In this document: positions 37,047 through 49,600 of the stretch, in pieces
Numbering within the stretch: the first letter of the stretch is position 1
How the letters are laid out: each line of letters opens with the position of its first letter
NCBI RefSeq assembly: GCF_032854445.1
Contig: NC_088304.1
Coordinates: forward strand, 16,281,850-16,345,849
Direction of reading: 5' to 3'
DNA length: 64,000 bases
Source of the DNA: Liolophura sinensis
Lineage: Eukaryota > Mollusca > Polyplacophora > Chitonida > Chitonidae
Program-made: the position numbers and the translations under genes
Notes under the pieces: model-generated
The model's input: only the letters and a program-made list of their open reading frames with translations
Told to the model about the DNA's origin: nothing
Database searches by the model: none

Positions 37047-37696
37047 GACATATATGTCGTCATGGCTGTTACAATCATGGTAGTTTGATGGCAGTTCGTT
37101 GGCTAAGGATTAATAGTAACAGATCTGAGCAAACTTATATTGCAAGCGACAGCAACGACCAAAAATCTTCCATTAAATCTGTTCACTGAGAGATGGTGGA
37201 TTGCATTTTTGTTGATCTAAGGTGTTAATCCGTTCATAATGATGAATTAATCCGTACTCGGAAACGGATTAATCCGTCAGACAAACGAAATTGCAATCCG
37301 TCATCCTTCAGGGAATGGATATAAAAGAAAAATGTTTCGAACCAGTGGAGTCTATTCAACTAGAGGAACAATCGTTGCGTACATGTAGTTTGACGAAGAT
37401 TAAAGTGTCGTCGAAGATGTTCCCGTACAGACAGAAACCTGTTTCTTGAAAAATGAAAGAAGCTTCAACAGTAAAATTGCATCACGTAAATGAGCGAACC
37501 CAATAAAACAATGATCTAGAAACTTCACGTGGCGCTGAAACGTGTTCCATCAGTTATGAAGCCCCTGTAATGTCATGCTGTTTGTCCCATTATTGGATGG
37601 CATTGTAACTGTTATGTCATAACCTTTGTTCCTACCGTTGATTCATCGCACGGATATGCGGCATGTTTCAAAGGGAGGTACCATTCGTGACTCGTG

Positions 37697-37742
37697 ACTG
37701 AAAAACTTTTAAGTGCGACGTTAAACCCCAAGCACTCACTCC
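37697..37742 (+). repeat. SINE family 2, 3' tail only
   Basis: GACTGAAAAACTTTTAAGTG then GACGTTAAACCCCAAGCACT: the last 46 bases of the family. Confidence 0.8.
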
Positions 37743-38117
37743 AGTCGTGACTCTTGGGACTAACATCGGAAGGGTTGGGTAAATATACCATATTTTGTGG
37801 TATATTAAGCAGAGTAGTGCTGTGTGTGTGATTGGTTATATTCTAGCTTAAAAGTGGCCAGAAAACAGAAAAAAAAGTGATTAGCGCCATCTGACGTCAA
37901 GGGGAGGAAATCAGCCAGCACTGATCGTGACCCGAGTGCTGACCTGGGTATTGTGACGCCATCAGCTCTGTGAAAAGGTCAACGTGCGAACGACTGCAAA
38001 GCGTCATAATGCTAGCAGCGTTATCGCGTTGCACTTGCGCGCGGCATCATTTGTGACGTCAGTATGTTTCCCTGGTGTTTGGCTAACAATTAAGCGGAGC
38101 GGACGTTTGAACGGCGA

Positions 38118-38128
38118 CCGCCATTTTG
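38118..38128 (+). promoter_or_regulatory. YY1-type site upstream of the F-box gene
   Basis: CCGCCATTTTG matches the known YY1 core CCGCCATNTTG. It lies about 150 bp upstream of the start codon in a locally GC-richer stretch, consistent with a TATA-less promoter or 5' UTR. Confidence 0.4.
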
Positions 38129-38281
38129 CGCGGAGAAACAAGCCCAAGAATCACTATCATCGCCGTTCATAGTAGAAAAAGGAACATATACAGGTATAGA
38201 CCCATGGACGCTGCGTGCAAAATAAGTATCCATTTAAACAGCACTGTGATCAGTAATTAGCAAGACCGAAATTAACCCGGC

Positions 38282-40772
38282 ATGGAGTGGTCCAATCTTC
38301 CGACTGTCCCATTGGTGCGGATATTTTCCTTCCTGTCTGACTACGACAGGTCTAACATGTCGCTGGCATGCAAATCGTGGCATCAGGGCTACCAGGACCC
38401 ATTGTTATGGAAGAGACGGAAGTGGGTTCTGTCTGGGTACGAGGTGCCGTGTGTCGGAAGACGGGCGTGTCATTTCGCCAGGTATCTCGGTCACCATCTG
38501 CGCTACCTGACAATAAAGTGTGACCGATGTTCCTTCAATGTCTACCAAAGCTACCATGAGGCTATTCAGTCCTTACTTAAGGAGCTTCACCACAAGGCCA
38601 AGCTGAAGGAATTTCGCCTGACGGGACTGAGGGCAGAGAGCTACTGCTACTCCTACAAAGATCTTCTAGACACCTTCGTGGACACCATCGTCAAGTTTCT
38701 GAGAAGTCAGAAAAGCTTGGAAGTTGTCGACGTGTCGCAAGCACAGTTTTTCTATCCTGAAGGCTGTCGTGTTTTGGAAGCTATTGGGCACGCTTGTGGA
38801 AAGACACTGCGTTTCTTGCAAATGGACTCGGTATTTCATCCGAATTCTGCCACGCCGTCATCTGCTCTTAACCGCTACCGACGAGCTATGGGCAGCTTCA
38901 AGAATCTACGTTATCTAGCATTCAACTACAGAGGTCTATCGGATGAAGTCTTACAAACTTTTACCGTCAATCTTCAAGACAAACTGAAATGTTTGAAAGT
39001 TATTATAGACAAAAGTCCAGTTCTGACAGGTGTCATTGTGTCCCCTAGCTCGTGGCAAGCATTACGCAGAGCATGCCCGAGGCTTCAGGTCAAGATATTC
39101 ATCCGTGGGTTCGGGCACACCAGCGAAATAGTTCCAATTCTCGCGCCGGAAATCCCGCTTCATGAACTATTTATATACACAGGTCTTCGCTATCAGGCGG
39201 AGTGGAGATTGCAGACTACGTTACAACACATCGCCAATTCTTATCCACAGTCTTTGGGTAAGGGTGTGCTATTCCAACCTATCGCATGGCTATAGCTACG
39301 GCATGGAGATAGGATCCATGGTTTTTAAGATGATCTTAGCCTAAGTGGGCTTTTAAAAGTAAATCCAAGTGGTGGACAATTTTCACAAGGCTTATGTAGC
39401 TAATGGTTCTAATATATGTTAGGTTACTAACATTAGGTTTCTGGCCTATCAGTTAGGCCCATCTTTAAGTATTTCATGTGATCAGAAATGGACCTATAGA
39501 GGAGAGAGCTCTACAATGAAGTTTCACAAGCAATGACTTATCCTAGGATTTTCTCGTATACTTATGTTTCATAAATCCTTTCAAAATTTTATAACCTAAA
39601 CATGCAGCATCGTTCCGAAATTGCCGAAAATGATCGAGAAAATGGGTTTAGCAATGTTTGTTAAGCTGCCCCCTCAATTGTAACACGTGACAAAATATTT
39701 TAACAAGCCATATAAAGTGTTCAACTCTCCTCTTCCAGAAATATGTCATTTTAAGTTGGATAACAGCGGGGAGTTGGTGGACGAAGACCTAATCCGAATG
39801 GTGGCACAGTGTAAGAGGTTGAAGGAGATAACAGTAAACGCTGTTTTCGAATTGGCCTTCGCTGACACCATATGCACTCTGCAGGAACGTAATGAAATCA
39901 GTAAGTGTCATAACTGAGTGCACGTCATACTTATTATGTCATATGTTTTTTTCATAGTATCTAGTATGTGTTTTATGCGCTTAGGCCTACCCATATCTAT
40001 AACCAGGGGGCGGGCATGTCGGTAAGGATTTAATGGGAGTAGGGTAGGGAGCGGTGATTAATGGCTTTGCATATCATAAGTGATATTCAACATATTTCAC
40101 GAATAAATGACTGAAGTTTGGTAAAGGTTGAATCTATGTAGCACGGGCGTTTTTGAACAGAGCTCTATATAGTCGAGCTCACTACACCTCAATCCGCCAT
40201 TTCTACCTTGTCCGTCGACTTAACCTTGAGATAACCAATGCTCTTATAAACCTTCAAGACTTATCAATGCTCTTATAGACCTTCAAGACTTATCAAGAAT
40301 CAATGCTCTTATAAACATTCAAGACTTATCAAGAATCAATGCTCTTATAAACCTTCGAGACTGACCAAGATTTTCTACACACCTTGCGAACTTGTATCAA
40401 AACGAGGCTGAAAGTTTCAGGGCCAGTAAAAGCGGAAAAACATTCGATTAATGATTTATGTTTCATTATATACTCACTTTTGTTGCTGAATTGGTTCGTG
40501 TCGCAAATAATAATTTTATTTATTTATTTATTTATTTTTAAACAGATCTGAGAAAGTTCCACGTGGCAAACCAGCATTTGACCACTGAAAACAAACAGCA
40601 GTTGAAGGACATCTTCAGGCGAAAATTTCGCAGAATGATTGTTACGCGAGATCTGGATTTTGAGGTGGACAGCGCGCTGGCCTTGTGGGACGGGCCAACA
40701 TTAATGATACCTCTTCATCCCGTGGGTATTCTCAACATCCATCCCAATGGGGCCAATGGGCACGTGGTGTGA
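38282..40772 (+). CDS. F-box protein with LRR-like repeats, FBXO39-like
   Basis: Three coding exons, 38282-39257, 39739-39900 and 40546-40772, with GT/AG borders and phase 1 at both junctions, give 454 residues (human FBXO39 is about 440). The F-box is at residues 3-45 (LPTVPLVRIFSFLSDYDRSN, then ACKSWHQ...LLWKRRK). Irregular leucine-rich segments follow, for example FKNLRYLAFNYRGLSDEVL, which matches the corresponding part of human FBXO39 well, as does the QALRRACPRLQVKIF segment. By family knowledge it should be a substrate receptor of an SCF (SKP1-CUL1-F-box) ubiquitin ligase; the substrate is unknown. The last 29 residues are a proline- and glycine-rich tail not remembered from the vertebrate protein. 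FBXO33 is the main alternative. Confidence 0.85.
40235..40350. repeat. 29/35-bp tandem repeat, intron 2 of the F-box gene
   Basis: Four copies of AATGCTCTTATAAACCTTCA plus AGACTTATC; the later copies carry an extra AAGAATC. It lies between coding exons 2 and 3. Confidence 0.85.
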
Positions 40773-41284
40773 CTTTATATGACTGTGCTATGCGGGTTTT
40801 GTTTTTTCGGATTGGTTGCAAATCGGTACAATAGCGATTTGATGGAATTACGCTATCTGACTATTATGTTACAAGGATTCAGTGCGTGGCCAATATAACG
40901 AACACCATTTATCCTGAACAGATAAAGTTGCTTTGTTTATTTTTCTTTTGTGAAGTCTCAACGGAAATTGACCGTAAGTTCCAAATTAAGGCTAAGCATT
41001 TACGCAAAACATCTTTTGGAATGGCGAATACCAGCCATGCGTGTATGTCAGTTAGTCTTGAATTATGATTATGATGGGTCTGACAAATTATGAAATTAAT
41101 GTTCAAAGCGTCTTGGTTTGCATTCATGTATTATATAAATGATTGCTGTTGTCGCTAAAGATATGTCTCTCGGTTTTGTTTTTAGCTGTACAGATGAATT
41201 TTATCCTGTAGCTGTCTTTTAATTTGAGTAATCCATTACACTGACGCATGGGGAAACAGAGGCTGTTTAACACAGTGTTTGTTA

Positions 41285-41545
41285 CAGATTTATTAATTAA
41301 TTTTATTTGATTAGTATATTTAGATCCCGTTTACTCAAAATTTTGCCCTGTATAACGTAGCTCAGGTTTCTGGGTGGGTACAACCAGCGGGATTGAGCCC
41401 TTGGGAAGTCAGCATCGCAGTGGGGAATTTCACACAACTGCTCACTCCCAAATCCTCAGCGGCAGTCGGTTTCGAACCACGGTATCAGTCTTGTATCATT
41501 TTGTGCCAACCACAGCTGGCTAGCACATTTCTGATTAATAATGTA
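41285..41545 (-). repeat. SINE-like element, another family
   Basis: An antisense tail of TTAAT/TTTGATTAGTAT at the left leads to a box B match read on the reverse strand (CCGTGGTTCGAAACC, near 41468-41482). The body is unlike families 1-3 but the layout is the same. Confidence 0.6.
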
Positions 41546-42547
41546 ATCTTTATTGAAAGTTCAGTGAAATGTGATTTTCTTTGAGTCGTAGCTTTACAAT
41601 TAACACAACAATTAGTGACAGTATACCGTGACTAACTATAAAATGAACAATGTATATATTAAACAGAGACCCCTTAAGCATCACCCACATGGTGCAATTC
41701 GTCAAAACGGAATTTCGCTTGTGACTATAATCGTTGAAAAAAAAATGCTCCAGCTTTTCGATCTGTAGCTATTAACAACCATACAGCATTGATTCGGAAC
41801 AATACACGACCATCCCAACATCTTCAACGATAAAAGAATGTATTCTGCTGCGGTCTAAGGTAACCAGGACACAAGTTTACCCAACCATTTATGGGGAGTA
41901 CACCATTGTCTTTATCTTAAGATGGTAATTATGGCCTTCAGTTCCGAATGTCTTATAATATAGAAACATAATATATAGGTAGCGATTGACTAGCATGGGA
42001 AAACAAAGCAATCAGACCTGAATTTTATTTCACGGAATCCCAAACACGTTGGTGTGATAAACGTCAGGAATATCCTGTGATGGAAAAAGCTCAGATCTCT
42101 AAATCCTGAAGGGTTGACGTGGATATGATTAATTCCCGTCCCTGGAAGCACAAGCCATGCAGGGCATCTCACTGCATACGTGTACCCTCCTACGGCAGAG
42201 TATTATACTGAAACTACAGTAAATCTAACTTGTTATTCATAGACAGGGAGCATGGCTAATCGCCATCCAGTTCAGATATATAAAGCAAAGTCCTATATAC
42301 ATCCAAGTGCATGCCTATTTCCATGATCCACTAGCAGAGTTTGCGGTAAACCAACGGGAAAGACATTCTGAATATCGAATTGTGTAATCCAGAAAAACGA
42401 CAATTACTAAATATTAGTCACTTTTTAAAATTATATAAACCAGTCTGATAAATATTCAGCTCAGGGAACTATGTCATTTCTGACAATAAGAGGAGTAATG
42501 CATGCATATTTACGGTAAGGTTTGGAAGTCAGCTACCTGCTACTTTG

Positions 42548-43312
42548 GGGTAAAGTCTCGGTGGCCTAATGGTTAGAGTGTCCGCCACGACGTCGGGAGA
42601 CCTGGGATCAAACCCACATAGCAGATTTTAAAAAAATTGCTGCCTCGCTTGGCGCTCAGCACACTGACGTTAGGAAACAGGACTGACTGACTGACTGGGT
42701 GGGGTGTCAGTATAGATCGGGTGGGCTGTCATGTCTGGTGTCTTCGGCATGACACTTCAGGGGCGGCATAGTTCTGGATCATGTTCCCAGTTTAGCTTCA
42801 ACATTTCTGAAAGCTACGGTGGCCCATACACGACATTTTCCATTTTTTTTTAACTTTTGTAACTTTTCACCTTTTCACCCAGGTGGAAACTCATGTGATA
42901 TCAAATGCCTCGTTCTGGTTAAAAAAAAATGCCGGAAAATCGTGTTCATCAGGTGTGTCTTGTGACAACCATGTGACTTGCCTCATTCACGCCTTTCTCT
43001 GTCCTTACATGTTGTAGTCATCATCATTCTGCCCACGGAAGCGAAAACGAGGCTTCTTGCATCACGTGAGTTTACACCTAGGTGAAAACCTTTTAAAAAG
43101 TTACAAAAGATCAGAAAAAAAGGAAAATGACGTATATGAGCCCCCGTAGAAAGCTAAGGTGGGAAGAATGAAACAGCTCTCAGATCCAGTGGCGACATGG
43201 TCTCGCCCTGCTCCAAGAAGACTCAGTATGTTTACGCACCTAATGACTCCTCGTCGCCATATGAGAGGAAAGGCGTTAAGTACGATGTTAAACCCCAAGC
43301 ATTCATTGATTC
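42548..43312 (+). repeat. SINE family 2, interrupted by a MITE
   Basis: The left part 42548-42815 has the head (GTCTCGGTGGCCTAATGGTT) and body (GGTGTCATGTCTGGTGTCTT). The right part 43156-43312 continues the same family to its end (CGATGTTAAACCCCAAGCAT). The 332 bp in between are a separate element. Confidence 0.85.
42816..43147. mobile_element. hAT-like MITE inserted in a SINE
   Basis: A 332-bp element with terminal inverted repeats of about 85 bp. The left end starts ACGGTGGCCCATACACGACA; the reverse complement of the right end starts ACGGGGGCTCATATACGTCA. Both continue with AACTTTT and CACC...AGGTG words. It is flanked by 8-bp duplications, TGAAAGCT and AGAAAGCT, one base apart. An 8-bp duplication points to hAT. 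There is no transposase frame. Confidence 0.8.
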
Positions 43313-43321
43313 CTACTTTGG

Positions 43322-43410
43322 AAGTCCTGTTAGTCGAGTGGTCTAGACGGTTGATGGTTACTAGCTATTTGGTGCCTGGCTAGTAAGTCGCTGGTTCGAA
43401 ACCCGGAGTG
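43322..43410 (+). repeat. tRNA-like stretch, probably a SINE head relic
   Basis: TAGTCGAGTGG fits the box A consensus and GGTTCGAAACC fits box B exactly, about 60 bp apart. No acceptor stem pairing could be drawn around them, so a working tRNA gene is unlikely. Confidence 0.45.
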
Positions 43411-43444
43411 ATCTGAACTGTCAAGTACAAAGTCCAAAGTCCAA

Positions 43445-43707
43445 GCCTAGCAACGTCAAGGGGACGTCACTCGCAGCCTCATCACCACCTGTCTCCTTGT
43501 GTCCTCTCGCCCAGAATTTCAAACTTTCAGCATTAAAACTCATACCCGCCCAAAGCTTAGACAATTTCCATCATTTTGATACCAAGCATGCACGTGTACA
43601 CCAAAAACGGCAGGCTGGCAGCAAAAAAAGACTTTACACTCTAAAATACACAGAACTACAATCGTTATTACATTACAAGGGAAGTTGTAGTGGGGGGTAT
43701 GTGTCCA
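43445..43707. repeat. 263-bp dispersed repeat, copy 2
   Basis: Second copy of the segment at 28577-28839, same orientation, from GCCTAGCAACG to GTGTCCA. Confidence 0.85.
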
Positions 43708-44764
43708 TTATGGCCTCTGTGTTCCAGGTAAGGTATGAGATTGCTGAATGTTGACCAGTACCTTGAAGCTTTCTAACGAGTAAAAACGGATGCCTGTCCT
43801 GGAGCTACAGGGCAGGAAGCAGTTAGAATTGACGGCGTGCTTGTAGTTTTGCTCGGGGTAGCAAGAGAAAAAGGAAATTGGTCTGCTGATATTTGTAGGA
43901 CAGCCAGTGTCCACGCTGCAGACAACCCAAAGCAGGCATGATGAGAGTTTGCTAGCTCTGAATGTCAGGATGGTTAGTGCTCTTGTTGATGGTCAACTCT
44001 TCAGCTGGGGAGAATGTTTGTCACTGGGTTAGACATGTCAACCCAGAGTGCCGCTGTGGTATTTTGTGCTCCACGCACGTTGATACAGCTGTAAGTGTGT
44101 AGAGGTTTACTGCATGATTACATGTACCAATACTGTCATGCCGCCCACACACTGCGCGCGCAGTCATTAACATAGCATGCTGATTGTCCATTGGTTTTAT
44201 TATACCGGCAACATGTCCAGTGATGCAGATTTTGATGAAAATCAAGCTACAATGTATGAACACTGACCAACAATGAGGGTAGTCCTATTAGTCTATCAAA
44301 GACCAAACATAATAACCAGCTGTTATGGCACCTTAGAGATTAACCGTTGAAAAAGCATAACCTTTTGCTGGAAGTGTATATCAGTTTCATCTGTATTTTC
44401 ATTAAAAACATAAAGATAGGGCTGAAGAGCTTGAATGGCTTGTTCTCAAGGAAGCCAATCAAAATGTTCTCCCCTTGTTGTACATCCACTTCACTACACC
44501 TGACAAAGCTGACACAAACTACAAACGAACGCTTTGTGCCAAACTACTCCCAACGTCCGCTTCTATAAAGGTGCCCTTATATACGATTGTTTTACATTTT
44601 AGTTTTTTCATGTGTTTAATTGACTGTTGTAAACCCTGTACTCAAGAATTTTGTCGTTACCCTACGGTGCTTTACGGATGGAAGAAACTGGAATGTCTGA
44701 CGTTAACTACCAAGCCAATGGTAAACTACAGGGCACATTATTGACGAACTTTCCCATGAGTATT

Positions 44765-45008
44765 TTATTTATTCATTTATTTGTGTTTTACGCAACACTC
44801 AAGAATATTTCATTTATACGATGGCGACCAGCATTATAGTGGGAGGAAACCAGGCAGAGCCTGGGGAGAATCCATGACCATCTGCAGGTTGCTGGAGACC
44901 TTCATACTTACAGCCAGAGAGGAAGCCAGCATGAGCTGGGCTTGAACTCACAGCGACCGCATTGGTGAGATGCTCCTGGGTCATTACGCTGCGCTAGCCG
45001 ACTGAGCT
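44765..45008 (-). repeat. SINE family 1, near full length
   Basis: Reverse-strand copy with a TTTA-rich left end, 3' module CAAGAATATTTCATTTATAC and head ending CGCTAGCCGACTGAGC. The flanking TTCCCATGAGTA(A/T) occurs on both sides (44751 and 45007), a likely target duplication. Confidence 0.9.
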
Positions 45009-45774
45009 TCCCATGAGTAACAAATAGATAAAAACACCATACTGATGAAACGCAAGTGGTCCTCCACAAATGTTAGACTGTGCAAGGCGTCATAAGCGTC
45101 ATTGACCGCAGATTGTTAAAGCATATTCCAGATTTCTAGCACTGTTTTATTAAACCAGCCCTTCTGGTGCAGGAACAATTAACTTACTGGATCATAGATG
45201 ATCCTATGGTCATAAAACTGGAATTCCACAAAGAACAATTTAGATTTTGGTATCTGTTTTATTTGACTGGTATTTTACAATACACTGAGTGTACAAAAAG
45301 GCTGTGGAGAAAAACTGACCATGCTGTATGCATGTTTATGCTACAAACTTTTATCAAAACAGAATAAAAAAAACAGCAGGCAGTATTGCACAGATTAAAT
45401 CAAAAATTCTTTGTCCAGGTTGATGTGACATAAAATCTCCTAGTGGATTTATAATACATACATACCAATATCATCACCTAATGACTGTGCACTTCAGATA
45501 TACTACATAGAATAGCTACGTAAACCTTCCAACATTGTTGCTCATTCAAACGGTACTGCTTGAAAGAGCCAGTCCAATGCCAAGATAATGAAGGTATCAC
45601 ACATAGGTGGTCCCACCATCTTTCGTCTTAAAAACAGGACCGTGCTTCACAGGAAGATGTGGGAGATTTGGTTCGCCTATTCGCAGCAATCTTGATTACG
45701 ATTGGTCGACTGTTTGTTCACTGGAAAGACGTATCTGTACATTTATCTCACATGGCACCATTTACAATCATTGA

Positions 45775-45910
45775 TTTATTTAATTGGTGTTTAATGTAAT
45801 ACTCAAGAAAGTTTCACTTGAAGGACAGTATGAGTTGAGAAAACCTGAGTGCCCGGAGTAAACCACTGCTCTTCTCCAAGTACGCAAAAATCCTTGGCCG
45901 TTTTCTCACA
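45775..45910 (-). repeat. SINE family 1-like 3' fragment, old
   Basis: TTTAATTGGTGTTTAATGTA and ATACTCAAGAAAGTTTCACTT resemble the antisense 3' module with many changes. Confidence 0.5.
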
Positions 45911-46249
45911 TTTGCTTGACATTATGTAGAAACTACTTCCCACGCCTCAACCAAATCCAGCAGTCTGGACATCAGCTCAGTCTGAACCTGATTTACATCC
46001 AGTAAATACAAGCATGTGCCTCCAACTACAATCCACACAAACTGGTGCTTATATGAAGCCTTAAATAATGTGAATTGTCTTTGAGATCTGTGACTGAAGT
46101 TGAAAGAACCCTCTGGAACCATTCATTCTGTTCACATTTTCCTGGTAATAAATGTTTCTGTGGGCAGAGGCCGTGGAATTATTTCCAAAGTCGTGGTAGG
46201 CGCTACTCCGGTACAGCAGCCCATTGTGGGTGAAGTTGGTCTCATTCGT

Positions 46250-46255
46250 TTATTA
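46250..46255 (-). terminator. SKA2: Candidate polyadenylation signal of the SKA2-like gene
   Basis: AATAAA on the minus strand, about 360 bp past the stop codon. It is the first canonical hexamer found downstream of the stop outside a SINE tail. No cleavage site can be seen. Confidence 0.35.
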
Positions 46256-46612
46256 GTTCAGCCATCACTCCTCATCTCCCTAGTGTAGTCACCCACCAAA
46301 ATATGATAATTCCTCTTTGAAGAATTGGCCAAATTTTAAGGCCACCTGTATCTGTGCCAGTTATGTACAGAATCACTGGACAGTTTATAACTGGCCAATG
46401 AAATGGTCACTCCCACTTTCATCTCTCTCAGCCAATCCCATTGTTACGTCTGAATATTTTGCCCAATTTTACTGGACCACCAGCACCATACTCAAGAATC
46501 AAACAGTTATGGAACATTACAGCAAGGAACTTTGCCTTGGACATGTACCAGTCATCTGCTATCACAGAGGGTCATACTTTTTCACTTTTCTTCTTGCTAA
46601 GTCACTTAAGTC

Positions 46613-49600
46613 TCATCCTTTTACCATGTTCACATTCCCTTTCTTGGTCATAGTTATTAATTTTAGAGACTTTAGAACCTGAAATAAAACAAAAATGTTT
46701 TAAGTGGGTATGAAGTTGGCATTCTGGATCTTAAGTACTTATTCAATGGTGACAAAATGCACAGATATTTTCATTTCCATAAATAGTCTCTACAACAGAC
46801 CATATGAACATCTTTAGCTGTCAAAAATGGCATGCTTTTTTTTCAAATGGAACACGACGCAATCAGTTTTAGCCAATGAGCACTCTTGTATAAAAACCTA
46901 GGCAAATGAACAAAAATTTTCAATGATTAAACTGATGGCGTATCCTCATTAATATTCATAACTTACAGAGAAGCAGTATCAAGGACCCAACATAAAATGA
47001 AAATTTGCAGTGAAGCTGACCTTATTCTGGCGAGAAATTGATTTATTTATTTGATTGGTGTTTTATGCCATACTCAAGAACATTTCACTTATACTACGGC
47101 AGTCAGCATCATGGTGGGTGGAAACCGGACACAGCACGGGAGAAACCCACCTACCCATCCACAGGTAGCTGGCAGATCTTCCCAATTACGGCCGGAGAGG
47201 AAGCCAGCATGAGCTGGACTTGAACTCACAGCGACCGGCGAGAAATTGATGATCAAACATCTCTACACATATATCTATCAAAAACAGTGTCTACAAGGTT
47301 ACGTCTGAGATGTGCTTCGTTATTCCCAGAATGACATTCAGAAATACATCTGTACTCTTCCATTTATTAACACAAAAACTACGTATTTCCGAGTATGCTG
47401 TTTTGAGTAACATGTGAAATCTTGTTTTTAATCTGCCGATGACCTGGTCAGGTATTATATATAAAATCATCACACTTTCTGGCACTGTCAAAGTAGGTAC
47501 AATAACAATATTTGCTACGGGTTAAGATAGAGTGATTGCTTCCACAGGTCTATCCAGATTCTGTTCATTATCTATCACCATATAGAAACTTGCACACTTT
47601 CCAGATGAAGAGGTAGACAGAAAAATAGAGATATCTGCAGGAGAATTCCCCCCAAAATAAAGAGGGCTAGCTGATTAATGACTATTCTCTGTAGTATAAT
47701 TATAGTATAATCTACATGTACAGGTACATGTCAATCATTTCCCTCTGCAATAACAGGAGGTGCTATGTGACAACATTTTTCCTTCAACTATAACTGAAGG
47801 TGTCCCATGGTGTAACTCAAGATCATTTCCGTCAGCTATACATAAATGTGTTCTTGTATAATGTAAGTTAACGAACTCACCTTTAACTTTGCCTCTCCTG
47901 TTGCACCAGTAACCTTTAACCCCATTTTGTGCATGTCCTGTGTGCTAAGGTCTTCACTGAAATCCAATGCAATAAAACCATGAAGACAAAACTTAATCCA
48001 GTTTGGTGTGTGCCCATTTGACATTTTCTCCTGAAAATTCTGTTTCTGTGTGAAAATGAAACATTTTGTGACAATTTAGGAGGACTTTTCATGACCCATC
48101 ATAAAGGTTTCCCTGTTTTACTGACAGAGTGTAGTTTAATAGTTTAAGACATTCAATAAATAAAAATTCAGCAGGAATTTTTCTTGAATTTCATGTTAGA
48201 CTGCATGAAATAATATGCAAATGCTGACATTCAATACAGGAAGCTCCTCTGACAAATAATGCATGCATAAAGCCAGCCACATAATATACAACAATCTAGT
48301 GATATGCTATACCTGTTCCCTTCATCAATGAAATGCTGCCACAATCTCTGATATGTCTACAAAAGAAAAAGAATTTAAAAAAAGAATTATTGACCCTTTC
48401 ACTGACAAACATGGAGAAACAATTCCATACATGATATATACTGACTTGCAATTATCATTTCAGGTATCAGGGCATAATCTACCTATAGAACAGGGGCTGA
48501 CACTTGGCCCCATTCCCAATGGTTTGCATCTCAATTTGCAGCCTGGAATGTCCTAAATCAGGGATTGATTTCTCAAAATGTACACTTTTAAGACATACAC
48601 AAGACTAAGACTGAAGACTGTCACAATTTCCCATCATCTCTGGACACTGATTTCATGCTCGCCACATCCACAACTCCCCAAGTGCCACACACACACATCC
48701 ACACAATTAAAGGATTTGTGTCCAGATTTACCTACTGGTTCTAATTATACAGATTATAACCTGTTTATACAGTATAGTATCGAGAGGGCTTCTGAGAAAC
48801 ATAAAAATGACTTTAAATCCATCGAAAACAACAGATTAACTGCCCTAGCCGATCTCCAGCTGGCCGCCCGGTACAGTGATGCGGCTCAGTGGATGACGTC
48901 ACCTGTGGCCCAACCAAGCCTAGCTGGACTATATCACCTGGAAATTTGTGTCAAAAGGATGTCATTTTCGAGATGAATTCCATCTATACATGTGTAAACA
49001 TACTGCCATGTCAATTTGAACCCATACTGGATGACGTTTAAAGTTTTGACATCTCTGGCCAGGCCTCAGAGTTTTCCGACTTTGATCTTTTTCCGGGCAT
49101 TTCCAACTGCACTGGCAATACTTACTGGTAAGCTATAGCTTTATCCTGTGATACACTGTACATTTCATGTGTTTATCTTAAGATTTAATATTTCATTACA
49201 TTTCTTTCCCTCTGCCCACTTCACAATAATTATCATTCTACTCCTCGAGGGATTGTCAATTCATACCTATGTCCAATGACAATGATCAGTACATGTTATT
49301 TTCATCATTCCAAATAGCCTATGCCTACAGGGGCATATACATGTACATGTAATCCTGTACAACATATATAAATGTATGATGCAGACGCTGCCGTTAGTAG
49401 TACAAAGATAAACTATCTATCAATTTTCAGTTCAGTTAATAGTATTTATGAATACTGTTGTGGAAGGTGCAGTTGTGGAAATTCAGCTGTATTCCTCTCA
49501 TATCTTTCAGCTGTTAAATGACGAGAGCAGATACCGCCCTTTTTGGTGGGTACAAAATCTTTCCATCGTTGCAGTAAATCCACGCCTCCCTGTGGGCCAA

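Larger units (their letters stand above)
32908..38281. other. Intergenic region between Kv gene C and the F-box gene
   Basis: AT-rich sequence. It holds the 3' UTR of Kv gene C (an AATAAA overlaps the end of the coding region at 32908-32913, probably too close to be used), one weak candidate for a small secreted peptide, a SINE fragment, a nest of MITEs and the promoter of the F-box gene. Nothing recognisable was seen at 33300-34700. Confidence 0.55.
40773..46612. other. Region between the convergent F-box and SKA2-like genes
   Basis: The two genes point toward each other, so both 3' UTRs lie here. No recognised exon. It carries a SINE with a reverse tRNA-like head (41285-41545), a SINE family 2 copy split by a hAT-like MITE, a tRNA-like stretch, the second 263-bp repeat and two SINE family 1 copies. 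The stretches 41600-42540, 43710-44760 and 45010-45770 hold nothing recognisable. Confidence 0.55.

Noticed and set aside
43322-43410. Candidate tRNA gene
   Set aside because: Boxes A and B match, but the acceptor and anticodon stems could not be folded. More likely a SINE head relic.
47881-48019. Longer version of the penultimate SKA2 exon, starting at 48019 (TTTTCAG|GAG)
   Set aside because: It stays open but does not match the phase left by the preceding exon. The acceptor at 47957 does.
48578-48976. Plus-strand open frame of 132 codons in a SKA2 intron
   Set aside because: The second half looks protein-like but no family or splice context was found, so it was not called.
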